Shown here: one piece after another, positions 44,866 to 56,467 of the stretch
How the letters are laid out: the number at the start of each line of letters is the position of its first letter
How positions within the stretch are numbered: position 1 is the stretch's first letter
Assembly: GCA_019096065.1 (NCBI GenBank)
Contig: JAGUCH010000002.1
Coordinates: 15,512,501 to 15,576,500, forward strand
DNA from: Paracyclopina nana
Taxonomy: Eukaryota; Arthropoda; Copepoda; Cyclopoida; Cyclopettidae
Direction of reading: 5' to 3'
DNA length: 64,000 nt
The notes under the pieces: generated by a model
Told to the model about the DNA's origin: nothing
Seen by the model: the letters and a program-made list of their open reading frames with translations, nothing else
Databases searched by the model: none
Translations under genes and position numbers: made by a program

Positions 44866-45460
44866 ATGGGAAATCGACGGGGCAGAGTCGCATTGATGGT
44901 TGTTTTAGGCTCAGGTGGCCACACAACGGAAATGTTGCACTTGACAACCGCCTTGGACCCGCTCAAGTACAGCCCAAGATCCTTTGTGTATGCTTCCACG
45001 GATTCAATGAGTGCCCAGAAATTGAATTGTATTGAAGGAGAAGCGGAATCTGAAGTAACGTAGCCTTTTTTGCTAAAGTGTCACTTTTTCTATTTGTTTC
45101 TATCAGCGATATGAAATCCCAAGGGCACGTGAGGTGGGACAGTCGTGGTTGACGTCATTTTTCTACACAATCCTTGCGTTTTTCGTGTCAGTCCCATTGG
45201 TACTGAAAAAACAACCCGACTTGCTGCTAGTCAACGGACCTGGCACTTGTCTACCTATTGTCATTGCTACGAGATTGCTCAGCATTGCCCGCCTCATTCC
45301 AAGCACGAAAATTGTCTTCGTCGAGAGCATATGTCGCGTGCAAAGCCTGTCGTTGTCAGCCAAGCTACTATGGTATTTTCTGGATGAGATAGTCGTGCAA
45401 TGGCCCGAGCTTGCGCTTAAACATGCAGGTCAGGTGTCCTACATTGGAAAATTCGCATGA
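44866..45460 (+). CDS. ALG14: UDP-GlcNAc transferase membrane anchor subunit ALG14
   Basis: Membrane anchor of the ALG13-ALG14 enzyme that adds the second GlcNAc to dolichol-PP-GlcNAc on the cytosolic ER face. Exons 44866-45054 and 45107-45460 give 180 residues, at the short end for the family. Marks: VVLGSGGHTTEMLHL nucleotide-binding loop, RYEIPRAREVGQSW, a hydrophobic segment (FFYTILAFFVSVPLVL), LLVNGPGTCLPIV, KIVFVESICRVQSLSLSAKL and the C-terminal Y-I-G. The N-terminal anchor helix of vertebrate ALG14 is missing before the GSGGH loop. Confidence 0.95.
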
Positions 45461-45777
45461 ATAATAAAGCTAATTGCTGAGAGAGCTTAGTTGTCAGCAA
45501 TGATTGAGTTCCTAGCTCCCACGTGCGTATCAGCTGGGTTTGGCAGCATTTTACCCAGTCTACTCGTGACGACCTCACGGTCGCATACGGTTAGTCACTT
45601 TTTGCCAATGCTCACTTAAATCCTACTACATCAAACATACCTTTCTGAAGAAAAATCAAATGAACCCAAGCTTTTACTCATCAAGCATATTCCAGCATCA
45701 CCCAACTTATTGATTAAGTATGATGCCATATGTATTAAAATTGATTATCTGAATAACAATCCTGCTTTCAGGTAAGG
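45461..45777. other. Short intergenic, ALG14 to cyclin
   Basis: 317 bp. AATAAA at 45461-45466 directly after the ALG14 stop; an acceptor-like CTTTCAG ends at 45771, 6 bp before the cyclin start codon, so a spliced leader exon is possible. Confidence 0.4.
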
Positions 45778-47764
45778 ATGGCGCACTACGATAACGTGGC
45801 TGGTTACTTGCTGGTAAGGCTGGCAACTTTGTCCAATTTCTTTCGCACTTTTTTATCGAGTGGTTTTTAGTCGACTCCAACGAGGCACCATCGCCGTAGT
45901 CGTCCCTATGACGATTACCCACCTAGTCCTGATACCTTGGACTCGGGAGCTAGCAGCGAGGAACTGTTCCACTTGGAAATGTCCGATGAGGGCAGCGGTG
46001 GGAAACGATCCAAGCTCGATTATCAAACTGCTGCCGCCAATAACAACTACTTGTGTGATCAAATGTCTGCTCCTCCTCAGAAACGAGGCGCTGGTCAGCC
46101 TCTGGCCACCTCTGTCACTGACCTCAGCACCAAAAAGGCCAGAAAGATGGATGGTGGTCAGGCCAAGGCTGCCGATGATGATCCTGATATGGCCAAAGAG
46201 GCCTTGTCTGCACTCCTCGCTAGAGAGCAGGAGCTCATGTCAGAGGTAATTTGTGTGATTTTTAATATTGCGTCACATTCTGCCATTCCTACATTTGTGC
46301 GACATTATTCTGGCAATTATTTGGCTAATTAGAGTGATATTGGTAATTATGGTCGAATTTCATGAATTTAATAATGCAATTTAAATTATTGGTAATTTTC
46401 CTGATTAAAAATAGGCTTCCTTCCTAAATTTCACGCATCGAAAAATTTACTATGCTGCTTATGCTTTATTTAGCTCGTGCTTTGAGGATGCTTTAGGATG
46501 ATCTTAATTGGGTTTTCAGCTTTTTGTGTGAGCTGAGAAAGGCTGTTGATCCCCTTTTCCCCTCATTCACAAAAGTTTGGGCTTTTTGCATTAATGTGGT
46601 CGTTATAGATCTTTAACAATCAGCAAGCAAATAACTTGAAATCAACCAAAAATTGGTAGTTGCTCTTAGTTTCACTTTATGTTGCGCGCTCTTAATGTTT
46701 TTTTAGCATACAAATGCCACAATTTTTGTACATTTTTAACTTTTCTTGTCATTTGTTTTGGTTTTTTTAGCTCTGAACGCAAGAATCTTTTTGGGGAGTT
46801 TTTCATGAGCAATTCAAGTTTTCTTCGGCATGGGTAACTACAGAAAATGAGTAGTCTAGAAATACGATGTATTTAAAATTGATGTCAAGTTAGGTGCTTT
46901 GTTCAGTGTTTGTTGCAAGTCAGGCATCCAACTTTGAAAGTGAGCATTGAAATAATTGATATAAGTCTTATGTAAGATTATAAAATATTCTATAAAACTG
47001 TTGCTGCTATAGCCACTCGATTTTTTTATTTTAATTATATATGTTTAACTCTTATAATTTCCGACATGAAGAAGTTATACATATCAGTAAGCATCGCATT
47101 TTCCCCTGATTATAATATAATTGAAACGCATTTTTAAGAGTTTCAACATGTCTCTCATCTCATTTAGAATTGCTATGAAAAGAAGATTTTGATCCACGAG
47201 TGCTCCGAGATACGCTTCGAGCACCGCCACCAGCTCCTGGAGTGGCTGTTCAAGGTCAACCTCAACTTTGGATACTCAATTGACACGTGGGTCCTGACTG
47301 CATGCATCTTGGACAGGTTCATGGCTCTTGTGCCGATGCGCAAGGACGTTTTCCAGCTCTCCGGGCTCGTGTCCTTCCTCATCGTGGCGAAACACGAGGA
47401 ACGCGACCCCCCTCGCGTCCGTGAGCTCGTCACCCTGTGCCAAGGCTCGTACGAGAGGAACAACTTCATCACGATGGAGCGGCTGATTTTGAACGCGCTC
47501 AAGTGGCGCATCTTCATGTTCCCCACCCTCAACAAGATGCTCAAGGAGATCGTCTTGGTTGATAAGAAACACCTGACCACAGAGTTCCTGACTCAGATCA
47601 TGAAGAAGGTCGTGCTGCACCGAAGCCTGGCCTACATGCCGCCCTCCAGGATCGTGTTCACCCTCATGAGGGCCGTGGATCAGTACGCGGACGCCTCGGA
47701 CGTCGAGAGGGTCTTCCAGTTCATGCTGTACATGCTCAAGCTAGCCAATTATTCCGAAGAGTGA
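45778..47764 (+). CDS. Cyclin, closest to cyclin O
   Basis: Exons 45778-45813 (12 codons), 45871-46245, 47168-47764; 335 residues, with a 922-bp intron that is long for this window. The N terminus is disordered with basic runs (RHHRRSRP, GGKRSKLD). The C-terminal cyclin box reads LLEWLFKVNLNFGYSIDTWV, ILDRFMALVPMRKDVFQLSG, IVAKHEERDPPRVRELVTLC; the PPRV-ELV-LC-G-Y-R stretch is what points to cyclin O. Vertebrate CCNO drives centriole amplification in multiciliated cells; the role in arthropods is unknown. A cyclin-B-like divergent member is the alternative. Confidence 0.75.
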
Positions 47765-48153
47765 ATATACAGATGACGATATGAAAAAGGCATGCTTGCG
47801 CGGCAGATTGATGAGAACAGCATCAGTGAATACATTATATTACCCAATAGAGGCCCAAGCTCTATTCAAGATGAAAGTAAGTCATGATACATGCAGAGAA
47901 AAAATTAAGAAAAGGAAAAATCATCCAACGAACGAAGACGGACTGAACGTTATCCCCGGCCACAAGTGAAGCAGCGAGGAGAGATCATCAATTTATTATA
48001 TATATTACTAATTAAAAGTACTGCTGTACTACCACGTATACACATATGGATTACTATGGATTATGAAGTGATGAATCATCTTGGTGCAATGTCCCTCTTT
48101 TATCCTGAGCCTGTGGGCAGACCCCAATAAAACCATGCCAAGATTTAAAATCA
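47765..48153. other. Convergent 3' flank
   Basis: 389 bp between the cyclin stop and the membrane-protein stop on minus; AT-rich UTR-like sequence, AATAAAA at 48126-48132. No gene seen. Confidence 0.45.
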
Positions 48154-48688
48154 TCACAAGAATTCGCTCATTCGGTGCTCCTCTTCTTCCACGTTGCTCA
48201 CGGATCGACTGGAGCTCCTTCTTTGGGGCTTGTTCCAAGCCTCGTTGGGCTGGTTATTGCGAAAGTTGCGAGCTGTCCTCAGCAAAATCAGTCCTTTGAT
48301 TGGGTTGAAAATGACTCCGATGCCACCGAAAACGGCCAGCCACCTACAAATTGAGAAACGTTGCATAACATGGTGTGCAGCATTGTTTGCAAAATACTTA
48401 CACGCCTGACGTTTGTGAGTAGTAGGATGACAGGGCAATTGGCGCGATGCAAAGGCCAGTCAAGGCCAGCAGCCTGAAAGTGCCAATGGAAGCCAAAAAT
48501 AGGTACGAATTGGAGTTGATGGCCAAGTTTTCGAGGAATATCACCAGCAACCAGCCAAGTGTGACAAGGACTAGGTACAATAATGAGGTGTTGAGCATGT
48601 AGCAAGCAATCACTGATCCTCCCACAAATAGAGCCACCAGCTCTAGCAAAGTGAGGATGTTGGCCAATTTCTTTGCACTTATTGCCAT
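48154..48688 (-). CDS. Four-pass membrane protein, unidentified
   Basis: Exons on minus 48688-48402 and 48343-48154 give 158 residues. Four hydrophobic segments: ILTLLELVALFVGGSVIA, LLYLVLVTLGWLLVIFL, FLASIGTFRLLALTGLCIAP and WLAVFGGIGVIFNPIKGLIL. The C terminus is hydrophilic and basic then acidic (RRSSSRSVSNVEEEEHRM), predicted cytosolic. Short N terminus without a separate signal peptide. Small tetraspan proteins of this type are common and poorly named; I do not assign a family. Confidence 0.8.
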
Positions 48689-49203
48689 AGCTTCTTATGT
48701 CATCTCGTAATGAAGCTTTCAATGCTGCTCACTGACAAAGCGACAAGCGTATGCTCCTTCTATATTGTAAGAGCATACTAACGCGCGATGATCATACCTG
48801 GGTGTTGCTTGGTACAAAGCCTATGTACGCACTGCACGCAGGTTCTTTGCTTGCGGAAAAACAACGCGCAGCACCAAAAATACCTGGCCAATTTACCACA
48901 ATCACGTTGACGAGATTGTACGGGAAAATAATTAATGCATTAATTTATATGCTTCGAAGTCACAGTCTATTTATTGATTGCTTTATAAAAGCTTTTTCAG
49001 ATCTCACACTTGTGCTGCATTATATCTTTGTTGCAACAAAAACGTGCAAAAATCTCATCAAGTCGGAAATGCGATACTCTTGCTATTTGCAATAACATTA
49101 TTTCCATTTCCTTCTATGCCCTTCGGTTTTCCATTCTTGATAGGAATCCACCTTCCATTGATAAAGGCGAATCTTTGCCTGCGATATCTTCCTGGCCTTC
49201 TAG
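48689..49203. other. Intergenic, no gene seen
   Basis: 515 bp, upstream flank of the four-pass gene and downstream flank of the PAN gene; only short frames. Confidence 0.4.
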
Positions 49204-50110
49204 TTATGCCCACAGCAGCCTAAATTCATGAATGCAAGAGAGTGGCTTAAAATTTGAGCCTTTTGAGCTTACTGTTGCAGAGAGGTTGGGAGTTTCGACT
49301 CCGCTTGAAGCAAATTCCTGCATGGGACATCCTTCATGGTGAGAGCTCGTAGTTGACCAACAAGCAAAAGGATATGTGGTCGGAGCGTAACAACGAAAAC
49401 CTGATATAGCCAAGGCATTCACTTCTCTATAGGCAAGTTGATTATTGCAAATGTCTCCAAATGCTTTCAAATGGCAAGTTCCATTTTCAATTTCTAAAAT
49501 TATTATCAAGGTGATCCAATGATTGTAAAACTCAAAAGTCATTCACCTGATTCGGAAGGAATGTAAGTCCAGGCTGCACAAAAGTCTTCTCTTACATAGC
49601 ATTCAGTCTCACAGGCTTCTGGGGTGGGAGCTTCTAGACCACCCCCACCAAACTCAGGACTTGCATCAGGGCTGGTTAATTCGATGCCAGGCAAAAATTC
49701 TTCATTGCCTATTATGGCCACTTCAGTTTCATCATGATTGGCACACGCTTCTTCTGAATAGAAGACTTCCTTGGCGTTGTAAAAAACTTCATCTGAATGA
49801 GCTGATTTTTCCTTGTCTTTGCATCCTGATGCTGCCCCAACCACGTAACACCACTTCTTGCCAAAAAATAATGATTGGCAGTCCCCATCTCCAGTGCCAT
49901 TTATATGAATGTAGTGACACCTATTGAAGCACAACAAAATATGTAGTACAAATATAAAAATAAGCAGCTCTGACTCACTTGCACTCATTCAACAAGATTT
50001 CTTGTGAATATTCATATGATGGATCACAATGGCGGGAATGTGTACCGTAGCCATCCCGTCTATTTTCAATACACGTATAGCAATGCCCATTATTAGGCAA
50101 CAAAGAAAGG
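49204..50110 (-). CDS. Cys-rich secreted protein with PAN/apple domain (5' end unresolved)
   Basis: Exons on minus about 50110-49979, 49920-49547, 49493-49204. The first listed exon has a Cys-rich pattern (NGHCYTCIENRRDGYGTH, SRHCDPSYEYSQEILLNECK) that joins in frame to CHYIHINGTGDGDC and KKWCYVVG. Further on, EACETECYVREDFCAAWTYI, ENGTCHLKAFGD and ISGFRCYAP form a PAN/apple-like module, used for protein or sugar binding outside cells. The exon carrying the signal peptide is missing; MVAITVLAV at 50142 is a candidate but its phase does not fit. Alternatively translation starts at 49988, where MSASESELLIFIFVLHILLC would serve as a signal peptide without splicing. Confidence 0.6.
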
Positions 50111-50173
50111 CTTTATACTGCGAGGACTGTGATTGCAACCATCTTATTGTGGTGACTATGTCAAACTGGTTAT

Positions 50174-50453
50174 ATGGCCAGACTACTAGGCATAAACGCG
50201 TACGACTTCCTAGCTCTACCTGAAGCAGCATATTTACGTATATTGCATAGCCCACCAGAAAATGACAATTATTGGATAGTGCTTTATGAGCATCCAGACT
50301 GGAGGAGAATACTTAAGTGAGTATTCATGCTCATAAATGTCTTTGATTGAGTTGACATTATTCAGACCAGAAATTGGTATCAGGCTTAAGGCTCGGGCCA
50401 AAGCCGATGCACCTCAAGAGCAGTACGCATCCCAAATGACCCGTAGGCCATGA
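50174..50453 (+). CDS. Small two-exon gene, 76 residues, unidentified
   Basis: Exons 50174-50316 and 50366-50453, separated by a 49-bp intron with GTGAGT donor and TTATTCAG acceptor, join as MARLLGINAYDFLALPEAAY, LRILHSPPENDNYWIVLYEH, PDWRRILKPEIGIRLKARAK and a short polar tail ending MTRRP. Phases match and the intron length is typical for this window, which argues against chance. The compact Trp/Tyr-rich core followed by a basic tail could suit a small mitochondrial or ribosome-associated factor, but no family is recognised. Head to head with the PAN-domain gene. Confidence 0.55.
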
Positions 50454-51540
50454 TGAGTCGAGCCGAAAAGTCCTGGTTTCTTTAGCAGTAATTATCGAGG
50501 CACAAAAAAGATTACCACTTCAAATGGAATTTATTTTGTGGTTATTAACGTTTCTTTTTTTACGATTATGACAAACTGGTTATGAATTGGCAACTTAGCA
50601 TCATAAGATTTACTGTTATTTTTATTGGAAGTCTATTATTCATTCATGGCCCATCATGAAAAGTTGAAAATTGATATTTTTTATTGACTCGCTCATAAAA
50701 AAAAGAGACGAGATGCAGGTGCTAAAAAAAAGAATTAATTTGCGCTTTTGGGTGATTAGGAAATCCCTTAAAAGCACAATTAAAGACTCATCTGCAACAA
50801 GGTATTCATTTTTTTGTACATGCCCACATAATTTTGCACAAATGTCAAAGAACGCTCTAAAATTCATTAGCAGTAGTTGACCTACGACCACCACTGGCAC
50901 TGAATGTTAAATGACGATTCTGTGGGCCATTCATTTGCTGATCCTAAGCAACCATAGAACCGAACCAAAACAAAGGCTTTCTTGGACAAAACAGGGAAAA
51001 ACAACTTCACGCAAGCCTTTGGGAGTTAGTATCTTGATATTGACAGGGTGAGTTGTACCTTGTCAGGATTTGGCGTTTTTCATAATCACGCTTGGTGGAA
51101 ATCAGTCTTGACTGTACTGAAACGGCACCCTCATTAGCAGGTAAGAGGCAACGAGCATCTTCTTTTAGGGCTTGAATTCCAGAGAAAACTGATGAAGATA
51201 GTCAAGATGCCAATAAACACTCCTCAAAAGCGCTCGCTATTTTCCAAAAACTTAGCCATGTAGTTTTACCAAAATATTGCATTTCCAACGTCTGACAAAG
51301 TTTTCTCAATCGGAAATTTTGGCATCCCGAGGTGCTTTCGTTTCATTAACAAGTCAGCGTTTCTCAGCTAAATGGCGTTTCTTGGGAGAAGAGTGGGTTG
51401 TAAGTAGCGAATTTTTTCGTGAATATTTTTCGGGCACATTTTCCGCTAAACGGCAGCACTAATAAACACGGTTTTCACTTCAGGATGATTAAGTGGTTTT
51501 TTTGACGACGACAAACTTACGACTACTACAGCAAACTAAA
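50454..51540. promoter_or_regulatory. Upstream region of Bicaudal-C
   Basis: 1.1 kb, AT-rich, without a supportable gene. Expected to hold the BicC promoter and leader; no specific element is evident. Confidence 0.35.
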
Positions 51541-54500
51541 ATGGAAACCAATACTCAAGGTTCCGATTAGAATTTACTGATATTGCAATGCTTTCTCTCA
51601 CGAGTTTCTTTAGCTTGGGGTCGATCCACTCCTGATTTCGGCTGGCCGGAAAACCCAACCACGTCGTCCCATGATCCCATGAGTTTCGGCTTTCCGCCGA
51701 CGTCTTGTGTCCGTCCTTCGGACCAGATGCATTTGCCCTGGTACTCGTCTGCCATGCCATCATCTTCTTCTTCTGCTGGGGGCTTTTGGCAGGCCTCTGG
51801 AGCCCGCTATCCGCCCACCTACCCCCCTGGCCCAGGATCGGGCTTGTCTCGCGAGTCTTCCCGGGACGATCTGACCTCCATGGAGCTTGACCAAGTGTTT
51901 GACTACGAAGAACGATTCCGAGTCGATCGGAGGAAGTTGGAACTTCTCATGATGGGACGATTCGAGCCGATCAAGGAGACTGCCGCGGATTACTTTCTGA
52001 GGGTGGGTTTCGATTGGATTTAATTCAAAGGCATGCATGCTTCTACTCTCATATTTTTAGGTGGGTGAGGATACGAACACGACTGTCATTTGGCCTTCTC
52101 GGCTCAAAGTTGGTGCCAAGTCCAAAAAGGGTAAGAAACTCATGAATATCGATACTTACTTCAACCAATTTAATCTCTCAAAAGATCCCCATATTCGGAT
52201 TGGAGGGCAAGAAGAAGGCGTTACCATGGCTAAAGCAATGATAATGGAGCACTTGGATACAAAGACACGAAGGGTCACCATGAAAATGGATGTGTCTTAC
52301 ACTGACCATTCGCATATTATCGGCAAGGGCGGCAATACTATTCGCAGGGTCATGTCGGAGACGGGTTGTCACATTCACTTTCCCGATTCCAACCGGAGCA
52401 ACCCCAATGAGAAGAGCAACCAGGTCTCCATAGCCGGTAGTAATGCACACTCGCCTTCTTACCTACTTACTGCTATTCCACTTGAAAGTTCTAATTTTGC
52501 AGGAGAAATGGAGGGTGTTGAAAAGGCCAGAGCTCGAGTGCGAGAGCTGACACCCTTGATTTTCACCTTTGACCTACCCATCGTGTCCAGCTTTGATCAT
52601 GCCCTAGATCCTAACGACCCATACCTTCGCGCTATCCAAGACCAGTACAACATACAATTGATGTTCCGCCAGAAGCAGAAGAATTTCCACACTACCATGG
52701 CAGTTGTCAAGGGTTGCGAGTGGGAGGCCGCGAGGGTCAAGGAGGCCACGTTGTTGTTAGTCGATCACCTTTGCGGGGGTTCCAACCCCTCCACGCCCAT
52801 TTCGGGTATATCAGGCGTCGGCGGGTCTGCCAACCAGATCTTCCCGGTTACGATGACGATGGAAATTTCTCCAGTACACCACAGCGTGGTCGTTGGCAAA
52901 AATAGCATCAATCTGAAGGTGATCATGCAGCGCACCAAGACCACCATTTTGTTTCCCGATGCTGGCGACCCGAACATCCCTCCCATTCGAAAGGGCTCCG
53001 TGACCATAACTGGGGCAATCCACAACGTGTACTCTGCTCGGCAGCAGCTTGTGGGTTCTTTGCCCCTCGTCATGATGTTTGACATGCCCGACGGCCTGGA
53101 AGTTGTGGACTCGGAAGTCCACAAAATTGGCGAGGAAATGGATGTCGCGATCAGCATCAAGCCCAAGCATAGGCAGGGCAACAAGTCGGTGCTGATCAAG
53201 GCGCAAGAGCGTAACGCCAGCGCCATTTACGCCGCCCGTCACAGGCTGCTCAAGATTGATGATGAAGAGGAGACCCTCGTGGTTGCAGACATCCCTGAAA
53301 CGTACAAGATCCAGCCCATATCTGCCCAAATGTTGTCCTCTCTTGGTAAGAGCCTACCTCTATATGGTATTTTGCGTGGCGTTCAGTTTTTTTGTTCAAT
53401 TTTTGTGTGTTGCTGTCCATGTAGGAATGAACTCTCCAAGGACCACTGTTGGAGCTCAAGGTAGCTCTCCTTTTGCTTTCACCAATTCCTACAACTCCCC
53501 TTTGCCTGCATTTTTGGGCGGTGCCGGGGGAGGAGTGGGCTCTGCGGCCCCGCCTCCTTTTTCTCCCTACATGTTGCCATCCCATACTCCCTGGGCAGGT
53601 GCTGCCCTAGCAAATCACTCGCCCTTCAGCAACGTTCTCACCCCCAACCATCCTTATCTACAGGTAGACCTTCTTCTTTTACGCTATTTTATTTTTTAAT
53701 TTATTTTCTGTGTGTGCATGAAACATTGCCTGCTTGCATAGGACTACGCGATGCTCGTGCTGAACAACATCACGAGACTTCAGCAGCAGCAGCTGCTTGA
53801 ACAGCAGAAACGGCAGCAGCACCAGCAAAGCCATCACCGTGGTTGTGATGCGAGTGCCAACCCTGGCAACTGGATGAATAACAACAACATTATTGAGGCC
53901 AACAACAATCATCTCAAGGGTGAAGCAAAAACGCCATCTCTTCTGCTGCATTGAGTGAAGGCTTATTTGAACCTTTTCCTCCATTTTTTTCTAGTTGACC
54001 ACAAGAACGGAGGGATTAACTCGCCGCCCATCCAGGGCAGGAGCCCTCGCAATTCGTCGCCCACCCAAGACGGTGGCAACTTGACCAACAATTTGAGCCA
54101 GTTGGACGTGACTGACAAATTGCTCCAGTTGTCGTTGAACAACGACAAGGATCACCATGATGAGCACGCCATCTCCTCGTCCTCGGGGCTGGGAACGAGT
54201 GGCAACTCTTCCTGTCATAATGGGACTAGCAGCAACGGGGATCACAACAGCTTTGGCCAATACTTCTTGGACAAGTTGTCCGATCGTCGCGCTCCAGGCT
54301 GTGAAATGAAGTCGTTGCAACTGGCAGCCCAAAAGCATTTGGACTACGACCAAAAGAAATTGATGGCTACGCGGGCGATGCAGAACAAACCAGCAGGCGA
54401 ACCGCGGACCCCAACTCCATCCTGGTCCGGCTTGGGCTTCTCCAATTCGATGCCTGAGAATGTCATCAAGGAGAAGCTCGCGGCTGAGGAGCGCGCTCAG

Positions 54501-55702
54501 CGTAAGTCTAACTTGGTCGGAGTCACGGAAGAGAAAGAAGACGACAGCAGGGGTGACAGCAGCCCTGTTTTCAAAGTTGTGGAGAACAACGGGGCCGTCG
54601 GCCCAGAGGACCCTTGGTTTGGCAATTCGAGCGCGTTCGATGCGTTGTTGAACGCGTCCAAGATGAGCAACGGCGCAAATTGCGGAAACACGGCCATCTT
54701 ACCTACCGACGATTTGCCTACCGTGTTAGCTAAACAGGTACTGGCGATGCTATTTTTTATAATTGTGTTCGTTAAAAAAGCTTCACAAAGGTTTTCTAAT
54801 AGTTTTTTGGACATTATTTTGATCGTGAATCACGCTTAAAAATTATAAGCTTAACTGTTCGCACATCTATATACGTAAGGCAAATGCGCACTGAAAATAC
54901 GTTATCCAACTGATACACAAAATCATCTTTGCACAAGAATCTTAGGCCAAAAATCTCTGCTTTTTTAAAAAGGGTGTCCAGGCAATATTCTTTATAACCA
55001 ATCTACCTAGCTATGCAGTGCTTAGTTAGAGTTTGCATAATGCCCCTTTTTATCAAAGCAGAGTTTGAAGCCAAAAGCTGACAAAATTGAAACTTTGTCA
55101 ATTAATTTTTTATTTTATTTAGTTAAAATGACTGCAATTATCTTTTTATTTTTACTTCTGCTTTGATTTGTGCATCAAAAATCATTTTTTCCCAATGATA
55201 TATAACTTTTTATTTTCCTCAAATATATGGCAAGGCTAGTTGACAAGGCTTTTAAACTTTTCATCGGTGTATCTTTATGATAATTTTCTTAGAAGAACTT
55301 TTCTTTGAAAATCTTCTAGAGTGAGAGAAGCAGCTAAAAACTTTGTGTATGATAGCATCACAGACTATTCCAATCCCTTTTTCCGAAATGTTTTTAACTA
55401 TAGGACCCTAAATGTAAAGAAAGTGAAAAAATAATTATGAAGTTTTTTTAATCATTTGTTTAGGGACTGGCAAAATACACGGATTTGTTTGTAAGAGATG
55501 AAGTTGACCTTCAAACCTTTGCCAGCTTGACTGAACAAGATTTGCGTGAAATTGGTATCCATACCTTCGGAGCCAGGAAGAAGTTGCTTCTTTTGGCTAA
55601 CAGTAAGTCCATATTAAATCATGGTTATGGCTCCAGAGCTTAATTGCGATTTTTGCTTTTTTCTTTCCAGAGGTGAAGCAAACCTTGAGCAAAACTTGGT
55701 GA
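51541..55702 (+). CDS. BicC: Bicaudal-C RNA-binding protein
   Basis: Translational repressor that recruits CCR4-NOT to target mRNAs in oocytes and polarised cells. Exons 51541-51559, 51614-52002, 52061-52436, 52503-53345, 53425-53663, 53742-53919, 53995-54737, 55464-55602, 55671-55702 give 985 residues. KH region: RRKLELLMMGRFE and WPSRLKVGAKSKK, a canonical GKGG loop (HIIGKGGNTIRRVMSETGCH) and a further KH with GKNS (VVVGKNSINLKVIMQ), as expected for mixed KH and KH-like repeats. A Gln-rich and Asn-rich middle follows, then a C-terminal SAM domain (LAKYTDLFVRDEVDLQTFAS, LREIGIHTFGARKKLLLLAN) that polymerises in relatives. The six-codon first exon was inferred from frame and splice sites; without it, the first ATG is at 51679. 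Confidence 0.95.
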
Positions 55703-56467
55703 TCAACCGATTTTACTCCTCAAGTATTTAATCAACTGTGAAACAAGCGTAGAGAAATGAAATTAAGAAGAAGATTGTGATTTTTTACTTATATGCTTCC
55801 TTCCCATTACCCACTATAACCAAAGCGTGTACCAATCAAATTGAGTTCTGATTATTGTTCAAGGGTTTGTGGCTGAAACCTAGTAGTGTACTGCCCATCA
55901 ACCCAATGACCTTTCATGCTGCTCTCCCCTGATAATTATTTCGAAGACTATAAAAGCTCTTTTTCTGTGACAAGTTATATGTTGTTTTCCCCCCACTATT
56001 ATCCTCCTACTATGTACTTTATAATATTTTGCGTTACTGATCATGGCCTCAGTTAGATTTCCTGACCTGAAACCGTTCATATCAACAATCATTACCCCTT
56101 GTTTTTGGCAGAATAACCTCAAAAATGGACCACTCAACTACAGTTCGACTAAAAGGCATGAACAGCAGTAATTTTTATCCTTGTACTGGACGTCCGGCCG
56201 CTGCGACGAAACGTACACTCATCGATTTGTGCCAATTGCAAGTTCATGAGGATACCGTCGCCTGCCCTCACGACGATCTCCAGCATTGTCAGCAGCGAAA
56301 AACATTAATTCCATTGAGCATTGAACATTTATAAAATAAGTGATGAACATCGAGTATCAATAACCAGCTTTCTCACATATGAAAATAAATGTGCTCAAGT
56401 ATCAAAAGTACCTGTCTTGCTGCTTTCTACTTGCAGGTATTTCATTTAAGTAGCTCACTACTAGGAA
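55703..56467. other. Intergenic, BicC to BBS8
   Basis: 765 bp. One 69-codon ATG frame (56125-56334, plus) is present without motifs and is probably chance. Nothing else seen. Confidence 0.4.

Noticed and set aside
55898-56334. Overlapping antisense frames of 79 and 69 codons between BicC and BBS8
   Set aside because: The minus frame lacks an ATG start; the plus frame has no motif or exon partner.
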